The notes below the pieces were generated by a model that was not told the DNA's origin, did no database searches, and saw only the letters and a program-made list of their open reading frames with translations. Shown in pieces: positions 9,707 through 20,711 of a DNA stretch of 64,000 nucleotides; position 1 is the stretch's first letter, and each line of letters starts with the position of its first letter. Origin of the DNA: Trichuris trichiura (lineage: Eukaryota > Nematoda > Enoplea > Trichinellida > Trichuridae); assembly GCA_037903355.1 (NCBI GenBank), contig JBAJFE010000004.1:2914001-2978000 (forward strand), written 5' to 3'. Both the position numbers and the translations under genes were made by a program.

Positions 9707-11233
9707 ATGATTAACTATGCTATCCCCATGATAGCCATAGTAACGCTTTCGATTCAAGGGATGAAAACGGCGAAGGCGAAGCATATTTTGTTCATGCCGG
9801 CAATGGCAGCACCCAGTCACGTCAAATCGATGCTACCACTTGCCAAGGAACTGCTGAACGATGGCCACAACGTTTCGTTAGTTCAATACTACAATGAGGG
9901 AGAAAAAATTACATCCGATTCGATTAACTTTATCTACTTGCCTATGTCTGAAGCGTCCCTAATTGACAAAGAGCAGCAAACCACAATCTGGCGCAGAAGA
10001 GGGGTGAATCCATGGACATTCCTCAAAAGCGCATGGAAAATATCAACCGCATCTTTTCGTTCAAGGCATAATGAAGACCAGGTAGAGTTCTATCAAAACC
10101 TGACTGCCCGGAAGTGGGACTTGTTAGTTGTGGATAGTGTCTTTCAGCCAAGCGGTATGCATTACGCTACCAATACAAAAGGTCAGGCGTGGATTGACTA
10201 TAGTACAACACTGATGCTTCAATGTATAAGGCAATTAAGGGCAGCACATGTACCACCTTCTGTTGAATTAACGATGAGCATGGAAACTTATCAGCCTCGT
10301 AATTTCAAAAGTCGGTTGATTGGCGTACTTGACTATTTTGTGCAACAGAACTTTTGGCTGCTTTTTAGCACTGCTACGACTCTACCTTGGCAAACGAAAG
10401 GTACATTACTTAGCAGAGCAGGCATTGATGATTTCTACGCAAATGCAGTGTACTCAATTGGATCAATGTCATCAATGTTGGATATTATTCTTCCGCAAAC
10501 GATGAATACATTTTCGCTGGATTATGCATGCCCGAAGGCGGCGAACCTCTCCCACGAGTATCAAAACTTTGTGGAAGATCCTTCTTCGAAGGGAACAATT
10601 GTTTTTTCGTTCGGACATCTTGCAGATTGGCAAGGAGCTCCAGTCGAAATAATTCAAGCAATTTCCGCGGCATTTGAACAGTTGCCACAGTACCGTATTG
10701 TATGGCAATTCAACGGAAACGTCAGCATGGTAAGCGGCAAGTCCAATTTGAAAATTGACCCTTGGATTCCGCTGCCCGCACTATTGCAACATTCAAAAAC
10801 GGTATTGTTCATAACCCATTCCGGCATTAAGAGTTTCAGAGAAGCCGTATGCTTTGCTGTACCAATGCTATGCATTCCCTTGTTCGGTGATCAAGTACGA
10901 AATACCATACTGACAAAATTTCATGGTTTGGGCGTTAGTTTAGACAAGACGCGGCTCACTGAAGAAACATTTTATAAGGGAATTCTCAGCGTGTTGCATG
11001 ATAGTGGCTACAAGCAGCGTATAACGAAACTGAGCGCAATGCTATCTGACAATTTGATTGATGAAACAAAGAAAGGAAGTTTCTGGATCAGTTTCTACCT
11101 ACGCCATCCTCAAAGCGCTTCTCATATGCGCCTTAAGGGCATCACGATGACGTCTCTCACTTATCACAGTTACGACCTTTTGGCAATCGTCTGTGTTTTT
11201 CTGCTCGCTTTGCATTGCGGAATCCATTTATAA
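9707..11233 (+). CDS. UDP-glucuronosyltransferase 3 of tandem array (UGT3), intronless
   Basis: A 508-residue UGT of a second subgroup. The ATG at 9707 gives a proper signal segment (MINYAIPMIAIVTLSIQGMK); an alternative in-frame ATG at 9611 lengthens the N-terminus. Key blocks: HILFMPAMAAPSHVKSM (catalytic-His region), DLLVVDSVFQPSG, and the donor motif W-IPLPALLQHSKT-FITHSG-EAVCFAVPML-PLFGDQ. Ser replaces the first Gly of THGG. The C-terminal helix (YDLLAIVCVFLLAL) ends six residues before the stop. The mature body is nearly the same as UGT4, but promoter and signal peptide differ. No intron, frameshift or internal stop. Confidence 0.92.
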   Translation: MINYAIPMIAIVTLSIQGMKTAKAKHILFMPAMAAPSHVKSMLPLAKELLNDGHNVSLVQYYNEGEKITSDSINFIYLPMSEASLIDKEQQTTIWRRRGVNPWTFLKSAWKISTASFRSRHNEDQVEFYQNLTARKWDLLVVDSVFQPSGMHYATNTKGQAWIDYSTTLMLQCIRQLRAAHVPPSVELTMSMETYQPRNFKSRLIGVLDYFVQQNFWLLFSTATTLPWQTKGTLLSRAGIDDFYANAVYSIGSMSSMLDIILPQTMNTFSLDYACPKAANLSHEYQNFVEDPSSKGTIVFSFGHLADWQGAPVEIIQAISAAFEQLPQYRIVWQFNGNVSMVSGKSNLKIDPWIPLPALLQHSKTVLFITHSGIKSFREAVCFAVPMLCIPLFGDQVRNTILTKFHGLGVSLDKTRLTEETFYKGILSVLHDSGYKQRITKLSAMLSDNLIDETKKGSFWISFYLRHPQSASHMRLKGITMTSLTYHSYDLLAIVCVFLLALHCGIHL

Positions 11234-11826
11234 CAAGAGTTTGGAAAATATAATGACTTCCTTAAAAGCGACACCTGGAGAGCAAGCGCCATGTCTTTTG
11301 CGTCAACGCCATCCTAATTACCCGCAAAATACTTCTGAAGAGCAGCTCCATTGCCAATTGCATGGTACGGTGAGTTTTTCTTTTACTCAAATTGGATTTA
11401 TCTGTAGCATAGACTTCATTACCCTATTCAATCCTACACAAGACTAATGTGACGTTTAAAGAAGCGGAAGAAAAGCATTGAGGTACTACTTATGAAATGA
11501 AATTCATTGCTCAGTTCTGAGCTTAAAGCGTTTTGTAAACGGTCTGTATTTCTTCACATGAGGGGTTTTATGAACAGCGGAGTAATATGTTCCAGTTGAA
11601 AGGCAGGAATGCTTGAGGGCTTGCTATCACCGCTTCGTATTAATTGTCTACTCATTCGCAGAAAGGATTTTGTCTGATTTGACTACACGCTCTAATAAGA
11701 AACGGATGGATGTAAGCTGTGGGTAGTGATTGTTCAATGGAACAATTTCAATTGAAAACAGAATGTCAACTTGCATCAACTTTCTTGTTGCTTTGAAAAC
11801 ATAGTGTCTCCCAACGGGTGTGTGAA
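11234..11826. other. Spacer downstream of UGT3
   Basis: Presumed UGT3 3' UTR and unique sequence. No frame with recognisable features. It ends at the start of foldback element D. Confidence 0.5.
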
Positions 11827-12068
11827 ACAACATTAAAGTACGGAAAAGCAATCCGTTCAACGTTTTACTAATATTGCGAAGCTTTCAGAGAACTCTTGTC
11901 CTAGTCTTCAGGGCATGAAAGTGAGAGAGAGATGCCAGGTAAATAAGGCCATGCCATGGTTCTCTCTGTCATTTTCATGCGCTGAAAACGGGGACAGGAG
12001 TTCCCCGAAAGCTTCGCAATAGTAGCAAAACGTTGAACGGGTTGCTTTTCCGTACCTTAGTGTTGTAA
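11827..12068. mobile_element. Foldback element D
   Basis: A near-complete 240-bp palindrome. The left arm from ACAACATTAAAGTACGGAAA, through CCGTTCAACGTTTT, ATTGCGAAGCTTTC and on to GGCATGAAAGTGAGAGAG, is matched in reverse complement by the right arm ending CGTACCTTAGTGTTGT; the loop is about 20 bp (near 11935-11955). The layout TACGGAA...CCCGTT...AATA...CGAAAGC matches elements A-C. The right arm holds CTGAAAA followed by a GGGGA/TTCCCC stem and GAAAGC (11982-12012). No target duplication was identified. Confidence 0.75.
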
Positions 12069-13149
12069 CTTTCTTATGTAGGTTCACTGTCGCAATACGA
12101 AGCTCGTGAAGTCGAAAAATATCAATACGTGATTTAACAACAGGAAACTGATAGCTACAGAAACGTCCTCCGTGAGCACAACTGCTGGTAGGAAACAGAA
12201 CTTCATTCTTGAAACAAGTTTTCAAGAACAAAAATCTACAGTGCAGCTGCTCCGCGGCTGCAAAAAAGTCAGATGAATGGTACTTGTGCCCATTGTAGAC
12301 GAGTCCGGAAAATTATTCCAAAGTGCACTGATGCTTCTCACCAACCGTTTCAAGCATCCCCGCTTATTGCGGACGGACAGAAGTTTCCAGTGATCTTCAT
12401 GTTTAAACAATTCGTTCCGTCAAAAATGCCCAGTGAATTCGCTCAGAAAATTTAGCCTCTGCTCTTTCCTTTGGAACTCCGTAGCTGTACTCTTTACCCT
12501 AAAAGCTTCTGAAGCCTCGATACTTCAGTGTATGGGTGCGAAGAACAACTGAAGAGGCGCGTTAAATACTATCGCGAAAAGCAATTGAGCAAACCTTGCT
12601 GCGTTGACGCCGCTAAACATGAACTGACCGTCTGAGTTAAATCGTCCTGCCATTTTATAGGAAGCAGAATTTTGAAAGTTTGAACACTCCCGCGCTCGCT
12701 GACGCAGACTGTCGACCGCCCGCTATGTAACTGATAGGACTGCTATGTACAATTGAAACTCTGCGAATGAAAGAAGCAGCGTTAGCAAAGTTTGAATAAG
12801 CAGGAATGGAAAGGTGATTTAGTTAATACGAAAACCACTATCAAAGTTTGCGGTATTACAGCTTAAACTAGAAGCGATGAGCTCTTATGTCATACTATAA
12901 TAGTTCTTATTTGGCTGTTAACCATTCAAAATATACAATTTTGTTGAAGGTGTGCAGGTTCTTTTCGTGCCTCAGAAAGATCAGACCCATTGTGAACTTA
13001 CGTGTTTTATCCATAAAGGAGTGGAACCGACATTGTTTGGTCTTCAGCGGGCATGCTCAACACAGACATGAGTAGACGCATAATGTCAACTATGCTTTTC
13101 CTAGTAACGTTCAACTAGGCCAGCTGCGTGTAGGCAACCGCTAAGTACT

Positions 13150-13250
13150 TACGCGCTGAGTACGGAGACGGACGTTTGCTGAAAACTTCGCAAACGTAAA
13201 TAAAGTTTGACGGGTTGCACTTCCGTAATTCAATATGAAACACAGTGACA
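13150..13250 (+). repeat. Solo arm related to foldback element D
   Basis: CGCTGAGTACGGAGACGGAC...GAAAACTTCGCAAACG...GACGGGTTGCACTTCCGTAA aligns with the right arm of element D (11980-12060) over about 90 bp with several differences. The opposite arm is missing, so this looks like a half-element or decayed copy. Confidence 0.5.
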
Positions 13251-14278
13251 AGAAATAAAACTATATACTGTAAGACAGGCTTTTCTTGAGCATCAAAAGC
13301 CATTCATTCGTTTTCTAAAAAGTAAACTTATTCCGGTAGCTTGGCCGTGAACTTTTACTTTCCCAGTTACTACAGCTTCTACAGCTACGTCCACGTCAAA
13401 CTTATTATATCCACATTCTTGTACATATACGGACCCCAGCGCCTGCTGTTTCTCCTCTGCCCACGCAAATTGTTATTTTCAAATTCACAGCTTGTGTAAG
13501 AAGTAAGGGCGGTTGCTGATATTTCTGCACTTGCGAATAGTAGTGATCGAAAATGATATTACTGAAAGAGCTATCATGAGTTTCCACACCTTTTTTCCGA
13601 TAATACCTACTTTCTTTGTTCGAACAAACGATATAGCGATGCCGCATGAATAAATGCCTCTTTAGCGATGATTCACAGAGCAGCTGCTGCTGTACACTAA
13701 AAATTCAGTGAATAGTTGCGCAACATTGTGAGCCCCGTTCAAGGATAGCTGTAAAATAGTAACCCAATTCATACGTTTGGATTGATCCCTGACGGTTATA
13801 AGGCAAGAAGACAGACGTAAAACGTTATGGCAGTTGATGAATCAGACCACTTGGTGGATGTCAGCATCTGTTCACCCACATCCCGGGAAGGGCATTGGTT
13901 CGATGGCTCGCTACGTAGGAGGAGCAGAGGTTTGCTGGACGGTCCCGTTGAGGAGCACTGCTCCGATGGCCGGAAACTTTAGAAAATGGACCTCAACGTT
14001 TCTTTCCACAAAAGCAGGCGTATTTTTTCACGGATTTATTAATAATATCCATTCATGTTTAAGTCACACTATGTACGCATACATAAAGCAGCAGCTATTA
14101 CCACTGGCGACTCCTGGAACGTATTCCCTCGGATATGGAAGTTTTGCTATGTATTTTAGCAGGGTCAAACTGGCCTACTGGTCAAAAGATGAGATTCCGC
14201 ACCGTATCATAAGCTTGGAGATCCGCTCAGCTGAATACTGCACTAACGTTCAGCTGAGCGACGAGGAGGTTGGCGACT
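13251..14278. other. Spacer before UGT4
   Basis: No supported gene. A 52-codon frame from an ATG at about 13828 (starting MAVDESDHLVDVSICSPTS, ending SDGRKL) and an overlapping 151-codon frame (13834-14289) are both present; neither shows a family signature, and the longer one runs into the conserved UGT4 5' flank, so neither is annotated. Confidence 0.35.
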
Positions 14279-14695
14279 TAACTTGGTAGCGTCATAGCGC
14301 CCTCTGGCTGGCTCACTCCGCTGACTGCACGTGTCTGGGACGAAAGCATAAATGTGAAGAAACTCATCCACTAGCACGTGACCATTGGGACATTTGGCAG
14401 TCACCTAAGCAAAATGAGGAGTCCCTGAGCAAAACAATAGGAGCAGAAACTGAGTATCTGCCCAATCGCTTTCAAGTTAAAGTGAACAAAATGTGAACAA
14501 GCACATTTTCCTTTCCTACACTGAAAAAAGAAAGGCGCAAGTCAACAGTAATGACCAATAACAAATGAACAAAGTGTCAATACGTCAAAGAAATAGGAAA
14601 CGAGCTTCAACTTGCGGTTTAAATGGGTCACCATTCGATTTTTAACTGTCTCAGCATAGTGGTACGTCAAAGTGAAAGTCTCTCTGCTCATCCTA
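14279..14695 (+). promoter_or_regulatory. UGT4 5' flank, copy of the UGT2 5' flank
   Basis: Closely related to 5611-6024, including GCACGTGACCATTGGGACAT and TGCGGTTTAAATGGGTCACC. Homology continues through the start codon and the first 33 or so codons of UGT4, then stops (see UGT4). Confidence 0.6.
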
Positions 14696-16246
14696 ATGAC
14701 GAAGAAACCTATTGGCACGCTAGCAATTAATATATTAATTATTTCAATTTATGTGGAAGAAATCGTGAAAGCTAACAATATTTTGTTCATGCCGGCTATG
14801 GCAGCACCCAGTCACGTGAAATCGATGCTACCACTTGCCAAGGAACTCCTGAACGATGGCCACAACGTTTCATTAGTCCAGTACTACAGTGAGGGAGAAC
14901 AAATTACATCCGATTCGATTAACTTTATCTACGTGCCTATAACTGACGTGTCCATGATGGACAAAGAGCAGCAAACTACAATCTGGCGCAGAAGAGGGAT
15001 GAATCTATGGACATTCCTCAAAAGCGCGTGGAAATTATCAAGCGCATCTTTTCATTCAAGGCATAATGATGACCAGGTGGAGTTCTATCAAAATCTCACT
15101 GCCCGGAAGTGGGACTTGTTAATTGTGGACAGCATCTTTCAGCCAAGCGGTATGCATTACACTACCAATACAAAAGGTCAAGCGTGGATTGACTATAGTA
15201 CAACACCAATGCTTCAACCTATAAGGATATTAAGGGCGGTAAACCTACCACCTTCTGTTGAATTAACGATGAGCATGGAAACTTATCAGCCTCGTAATTT
15301 CAAAAGTCGGTTGATTGGCGTACTTGACTATTTTGTGCAACAGAACTTTTGGTTGCTTTTTGGTACTTCTTTGACTCTGCCTTGGCAAACGAAAGGTACA
15401 CTGCTTAGCAAGATAGGCGTCGATGATTTCTACACAAATGCAGTGTACTCACTTGGGTCAATGCCAACAATGTTAGATATTATTCTTCCGCAAACGATGA
15501 ATACATTTTCGCTGGATTATGCATGTCCGAAGGTGGGGAACCTCTCCCACGAGTATCAAAATTTTGTGGAAGATCCTTCTTCGAAGGGAACAATTGTTTT
15601 TTCGTTCGGACATCTTGCAGATTGGCAAGGAGCTCCAGTCGAAATAATTCAAGCAATTTCCGCGGCATTTGAACAGCTGCCACAGTACCGTATTGTATGG
15701 CAATTCAACGGAAACGTCAGCATGGTAAGCGGCAAACCAAATTTGAGAATTGATTCTTGGATTCCGCTGCCCGCACTTTTGCAACATTCAAAAACGGTAT
15801 TGTTCATAACCCATTCCGGCATTAAGAGTTTTCGAGAAGCCGTATGCTTTGCTGTACCAATGCTATCCATTCCTTTGTTTGGTGATCAAGTAAGAATTAC
15901 CGCACTTATGGTCATGCACGGTTTGGGTATTAGTTTGGACAAGACGAAGTTAACAAGAGAAACATTTTATAGCGCTATGCAGAAAGTGTTGCAGGATAGA
16001 AGCTACAAGCAGCGTATAACGAAACTGAGCGCAATGCTTTCTGACAATGTGATTGATGAAACAAAGAAGGGAAGTTTTTGGATCAGTTTTTACCTACGTC
16101 ATCCTCAAAGCGGTTCTCATATGCGCCTTAAGGGTATTACAATGGCGTCTCTCACCTACAGGAGTTTTGATGTTTTAGGGTTTATGTGTATTTTGCTGCT
16201 TGCTTTCTACTACATTATCCATTCGCGTAGAGAGTTCGGGCAGTAA
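14696..16246 (+). CDS. UDP-glucuronosyltransferase 4 (UGT4), chimera of UGT2-type 5' end and UGT3-type body
   Basis: A 516-residue UGT. Residues 1 to about 33 (signal segment MTKKPIGTLAINILIISIYV, then EEIVKANNILFMPA) match UGT2; from MAAPSHVKSM onward the protein matches UGT3 (KELLNDGHNVSLVQYY, WRRRG, DLLIVDSIFQPSG, FITHSG, FGDQ). The switch falls in a 19-bp stretch common to both parents (14778-14796). The C-terminus is longer than in the paralogues (HSRREFGQ after the membrane helix). The ATG at 14696 is chosen; the frame extends further upstream only through a GTG at 14672. Intact and intronless, and presumably expressed from the UGT2-type promoter. Confidence 0.92.
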   Translation: MTKKPIGTLAINILIISIYVEEIVKANNILFMPAMAAPSHVKSMLPLAKELLNDGHNVSLVQYYSEGEQITSDSINFIYVPITDVSMMDKEQQTTIWRRRGMNLWTFLKSAWKLSSASFHSRHNDDQVEFYQNLTARKWDLLIVDSIFQPSGMHYTTNTKGQAWIDYSTTPMLQPIRILRAVNLPPSVELTMSMETYQPRNFKSRLIGVLDYFVQQNFWLLFGTSLTLPWQTKGTLLSKIGVDDFYTNAVYSLGSMPTMLDIILPQTMNTFSLDYACPKVGNLSHEYQNFVEDPSSKGTIVFSFGHLADWQGAPVEIIQAISAAFEQLPQYRIVWQFNGNVSMVSGKPNLRIDSWIPLPALLQHSKTVLFITHSGIKSFREAVCFAVPMLSIPLFGDQVRITALMVMHGLGISLDKTKLTRETFYSAMQKVLQDRSYKQRITKLSAMLSDNVIDETKKGSFWISFYLRHPQSGSHMRLKGITMASLTYRSFDVLGFMCILLLAFYYIIHSRREFGQ

Positions 16247-18725
16247 AGAGATTTCTTTGATAGTGAATATGTCGACGAGTGCGTGTTTATTTGACTACAA
16301 CATTCTTCTGTTTAACAGGTAGGCATTTTTGACGTAGACTAGAAAAGCGACTACTTGAGTTGCTGTTACGTATAAACCTGCATTCTTAGCGGAAGGCTTA
16401 AAAAACTTGTGCGTAAACCGGCGCTATCCATTAAGCTCTTATTAAGTTCTAGAGCGCAGCTTTCGGGATCGAGTTTTCACTCGCCAACGACGCATAATGA
16501 GAACGCTCACGAAAGCAACGTAAAACTCAAAACGAAATTAAAACTTTAAAGGCGGGAACGCAATGGAAAGGTTCACCCTTTAGAAAATTATAATAAGCAA
16601 AAACGGAATTAACAAGTCAGACAACAAGTCAAGCAATGCAGCAAGCTACAGACCTACAGAATTGCAAGTCAGCAGCACCATCAGTATGTGAGTATAATTG
16701 ACATCGTCATAAATTTAACATCCTGCAGATCAAAGACGCTAACAAAAAATAAATATATTACTACGGGCTGACAAAGTCATTGTTTAATAAAAAAAGATAT
16801 GTAGCAGTACATGTCTTCAGCGTGCAAGAAAATATTGTTTCCCTTTTCTTTGCTAAACTAAACTATGACGTATGCTAATGGAATTTTAATGCGCTTGCCT
16901 GCTACCGAAGCTTTCTGAATGCTTTTGACGTAAAATTGTTACTTTTGAACAAATTCATGTTTAGGTTATGCAGAACAATGCTGATGCGAGCGTATACGTC
17001 GAAATAACAAGATGAGCATAGAATTTTTAGTGTCCTATCGTGGAAGTTGTACCTTCCAATGTTTCGTACACCTAGCACAGCGCTTTTTTTACCAGTTATG
17101 GCAAACCACTCGTCAGATAGCGTATCAAATATTCTTTGGTGCAAGTGTAGGGCTACACCATATTTTTAACATCAGCAAAAAGCTATTACTGTAAAGGCAC
17201 TGTTTAGAAATAGCCCCAGTTACGACGTAGACCTAACCGTGGAGCATTGACAAAGCTCACTTACCGTCAATGGCGAAGACGGATGAGTTGATGAGCACGG
17301 TTGCTTGTAAGGAAGCAGAAACCAATTCAAAGAGGAAACTAAAATGTCTCCCGCATTTACAAAACGTGACGAGACTTCAGTCGAAACAACAAAGCGCCAA
17401 ACAGCTTCCGTCTACTTCTACCGTCCTTTTAAGTATAAGTAGGCTCGAAGCAGGCAATGTGCAATCTGTCTTGTACGGGTTCAAGTTTCCATAAGGCTTA
17501 ACTTTACGCTGCTGTTTATAAATTCAGGACTGCGTGTCTTAAGGCAACATGGCAAGCACTGTTTTTCTGACTGGTTTGGTTAGGCACAAGCGTCACGACA
17601 TCTAAATTAACTAAGATTGATTGTCAGTACCTTTTGTTATGTTCATGCGAGGAGGAGTCTTGCAACAGAGCCGCATTCAGCGAATGCGTTTCTACTTGAA
17701 TCGCCTAGCAGTAGTTATCTGCAAAACGAAAAGGTTGTGAAAGCATTAATCCTTCCGTTCTGTCCGACGAAGTCTTCCACTATAGTTAACTTTGCTTTTT
17801 GTTAGTTGGCTGCTAAATAAACTGGCCAAGTTCTAAGGAAAACTCGCGCCGGGACAGAGCAGTTCAGGTGGTCACTACAGGTGACCATAAGGAACTAACA
17901 ATAATCGAACTGGTGAAACAGAAGCTTTTGCTGTTATTCTACGGTCGTGCACTCCTTCTATAGATCACAGCTGTCCACAATAACTGGTGACACAATATAT
18001 ATGCGACTCTTGTCGACTGTGTGAACTAGCCGCTCTTACTGAAACTTTGCCGGCCTAAGCTCAAACATAAGGTTTATATTCTGACTTAGGCTTAGGGTAA
18101 GAGCAAAACAGGATAGGCCGGCATAACCGCCGGTAGGAGCAGAACAGGATGGCCACATGTCCAACAGAAAGGAACCTATATTTTTTAAATGATGGGTAGC
18201 ATAAGCGAGAAGACGCAATATTATATACGTTCCCGTGAAAGTCACTGTCACTTGTATACACATTTACTTTTCTCAAAGCAAAGCGATGGGGAAAGCTCTG
18301 CGCATAGTTCTTCTTTTTTCGCAGTGAATTTCTAGTTCAAGAAGCAGGAAAAACTACGCGCCTTAACATGCTTTTATAGTAAGTAAACATAAGTGATGTG
18401 TCAAGAGACGAGCATAAAGGTGACAGCATTTTTCCCAGAAATTAAACGAGTGATAAACTTCACGTGACATTAGTCGATACTGTGGCTAAATAAGTATTCA
18501 AGTACTTTTACATCTCACTATTCTGTCTCTTACGCTTTCATCAGCAGAACATGATAGGCAGCGTCAGGAATCAGCAGTGAAAAAAATGAAACGTTCAAAT
18601 GACAATGGAGTAGGGCAGTTCGCTCTACTTTGACTTTCTGGTTTGGAGAACTAGCTTAGTCTTTGTTCAACAGCTGCTCAGAGAACATACCTGTTAAGAT
18701 AAAATAGTCGCACCTGGCATCGGTT
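16247..18725. other. Spacer between UGT4 and UGT5
   Basis: About 2.5 kb without a recognisable gene. It contains a short imperfect palindrome with two telomere-like units (TTAGGC/TTAGGG) at about 18056-18100. The 3' part must hold the UGT5 promoter; it does not resemble the UGT2/UGT4 flank. Confidence 0.5.
18056..18100. repeat. Short palindromic repeat with telomere-like units
   Basis: AAGCTCAAACATAAGGTTTA...TTCTGACTT is an imperfect palindrome followed by AGGCTTAGGGTAAGAGCA. A similar unit lies at 49728-49775 (CCAAGCC...AAGCTTTATATTCTGGCTTA, then GGCTTTGGGAAGGGCA). Two diverged copies about 30 kb apart suggest a small dispersed hairpin repeat. TTAGGC is the nematode telomere unit, but two units may be chance. 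Confidence 0.4.
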
Positions 18726-20234
18726 ATGGACTGCATCATCACTATAGCAACAGCATTACTTATTTTACAAATAGTGGAAGCGAAGAAAATTCTGTTCATG
18801 CCTGCAATGGCAGCACCCAGTCATATCAAGTCTATACTCCCGCTTGCAAGGGCTCTTCGGAAAGATGGACACAACATCTCCGTGGTACAGTACTATGCCG
18901 AGGAAAGCGAAAAAATGTTCGACTATGATATTGACTTCATTTACGTGTTCACTTACGGTGAAAATGCGGTCAACCAAAAAATGGAAGACCTAATTTGGCG
19001 TCAGAAGATGGCCAACCCATGGGAACTTCTACAGAGTGGATCAACGGCGGGAATAGCCTGCCATCGCTCCAGGCAGGATAGGCGCAACGCGGACTTCTAC
19101 GGCAAAGTAGCGGATCTCAACTGGGATTTGCTAATTGTGGACAACGTATTTCAACCATGCGGAATGGTCTTATCTACGATAACGAAAAATCAAGCATGGA
19201 TTGATTATGCTACCACACCAATGTTTAAATGGACAAGAAGATTCAGAGCCACAAGTTTTCCACTTTCTGTTGACGTAACTGCAAATGCCGAAAAGTATGA
19301 ACCAAAGCGTTTTGGAGATCGATTGATGCGCCTGTTGGATGGTGTTGAGGAAATAACATTTTGGTTCTTTCTTAGTATTGCGGTGGAAAAGCAAGCGGAA
19401 GGCATAAAGTTTGGGAAATGGCTGGTGGGCGACTTCCACGCCAACGGGGTTTACTCCATAGGATCATTGCCGACAATGCTGGATATCGCCCTTCCGCAAG
19501 CAGTTAACACATTCATGGTCGACTATGCATGTCCAAAGGCATCTAAACTCAGTAATGATTATTTGCAATTCATTGAAGATAACTCTTCAAAAGGAACAGT
19601 TGTTTTCTCATTTGGTCACTTTGGTAATTGGAAAACAGCACCAACAGAAGTTGTTGAAGCATTCTCCTCTGCATTTCAAGACTTACCGCAATACCGTATT
19701 ATCTGGCAGTTCAATGGAGATTTGAACATGGTGACCAACAAGTCGCACATCAAAATTGAAGCTTGGGTTCCCTTGCCGGCAATACTACAACATCCGAAGA
19801 CAGTGCTATTCATCACACATTCCGGAATAAAAAGTTTCCGTGAAGCCGTCTGCTTCGCAGTTCCGGTCGTTACGGTGCCTTTGTTTGTTGATCAGCTGAG
19901 GCATGCGATCCTTTCAGTAATACACGGCTTCGGAGTCAGACTGGACAAAACAAAATTAAGCAAACAAACAGTTCACAACGCGATTACAACTGTCGCGGAG
20001 AATAATAAATACAAACAACGAATAACTAAATTTAGCGCAATGGTTTCAGACAATATCATTGACGATACCGAGAAGGGAAGGTTTTGGATCAACTTTCATC
20101 TGCGGCATCCAAACAGCGTAGAACACATGCGACTGAAAGGCCTAAAGCTGAACTGCTTTTCTTTTAACTGCTACGATGCACTGACACTACTATGCGCTCT
20201 CTTCTTTGTTTCTCATTACGTGCTTGACTGTTAA
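18726..20234 (+). CDS. UDP-glucuronosyltransferase 5 of tandem array (UGT5), intronless
   Basis: A 502-residue UGT and the most divergent member of the array. Signal segment MDCIITIATALLILQIVEAK, then ILFMPAMAAPSHIKSIL with the catalytic-His region, DLLIVDNVFQPCG, and the donor motif W-VPLPAILQHPKT-FITHSG-EAVCFAVPVVTVPLFVDQ. C-terminal helix YDALTLLCALFFVSHYVL, tail of two residues. As in the other four, the first Gly of THGG is replaced (Ser). The ATG at 18726 gives a typical signal peptide with nothing extra upstream. It shares no flank with the others, consistent with an older duplication. Confidence 0.93.
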   Translation: MDCIITIATALLILQIVEAKKILFMPAMAAPSHIKSILPLARALRKDGHNISVVQYYAEESEKMFDYDIDFIYVFTYGENAVNQKMEDLIWRQKMANPWELLQSGSTAGIACHRSRQDRRNADFYGKVADLNWDLLIVDNVFQPCGMVLSTITKNQAWIDYATTPMFKWTRRFRATSFPLSVDVTANAEKYEPKRFGDRLMRLLDGVEEITFWFFLSIAVEKQAEGIKFGKWLVGDFHANGVYSIGSLPTMLDIALPQAVNTFMVDYACPKASKLSNDYLQFIEDNSSKGTVVFSFGHFGNWKTAPTEVVEAFSSAFQDLPQYRIIWQFNGDLNMVTNKSHIKIEAWVPLPAILQHPKTVLFITHSGIKSFREAVCFAVPVVTVPLFVDQLRHAILSVIHGFGVRLDKTKLSKQTVHNAITTVAENNKYKQRITKFSAMVSDNIIDDTEKGRFWINFHLRHPNSVEHMRLKGLKLNCFSFNCYDALTLLCALFFVSHYVLDC

Positions 20235-20711
20235 GTAAACGTATGATAATGAACGCTACAGCCACTTAAACTGTAAACGATGAGTAAGTCTTCAGAAAGC
20301 ATTAAGACCACTGCGCACGTATTCCATTGTATGGCCCTCAGTCACGAGCTACTAAAAACAACTGAAAAACTTAACGAAAACGAAATTGAAAACGCAATCA
20401 AGACTGGGGTTAGACAATACAATGATGGTATCACTCATCATGCTTGCAAACTACAATCTTTCCTGACATTTAGGCACTATGTGTTCTGAATTTCGCATTC
20501 CATACGATAGTGCATCAAAACCACATTTGTGGAAGGGATTTGCCCTCTGAACACCGAGTCGATTCGTGACGTCATGAAAGCTGCCCGCAGCAGTACTGCG
20601 TGACTCAGACCGGCAATGATTTCACGTGGACGAATAAAAGGCAGCAGGTGATAAACAAAAGCGAGAATGACTAGCAACCAAGCAACAAGTGAAGTGACGA
20701 CACAAGAATCG
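20235..20711. other. Convergent spacer, UGT5 / WDR11
   Basis: Holds the 3' ends of two convergently transcribed genes. A 69-codon plus-strand frame (20280-20489) has no recognisable features and is not called. Confidence 0.5.

Noticed and set aside
13834..14289. A 151-codon plus-strand frame before UGT4
   Set aside because: No recognisable domain, no conservation in the UGT2 counterpart, and it runs into the shared 5' flank.
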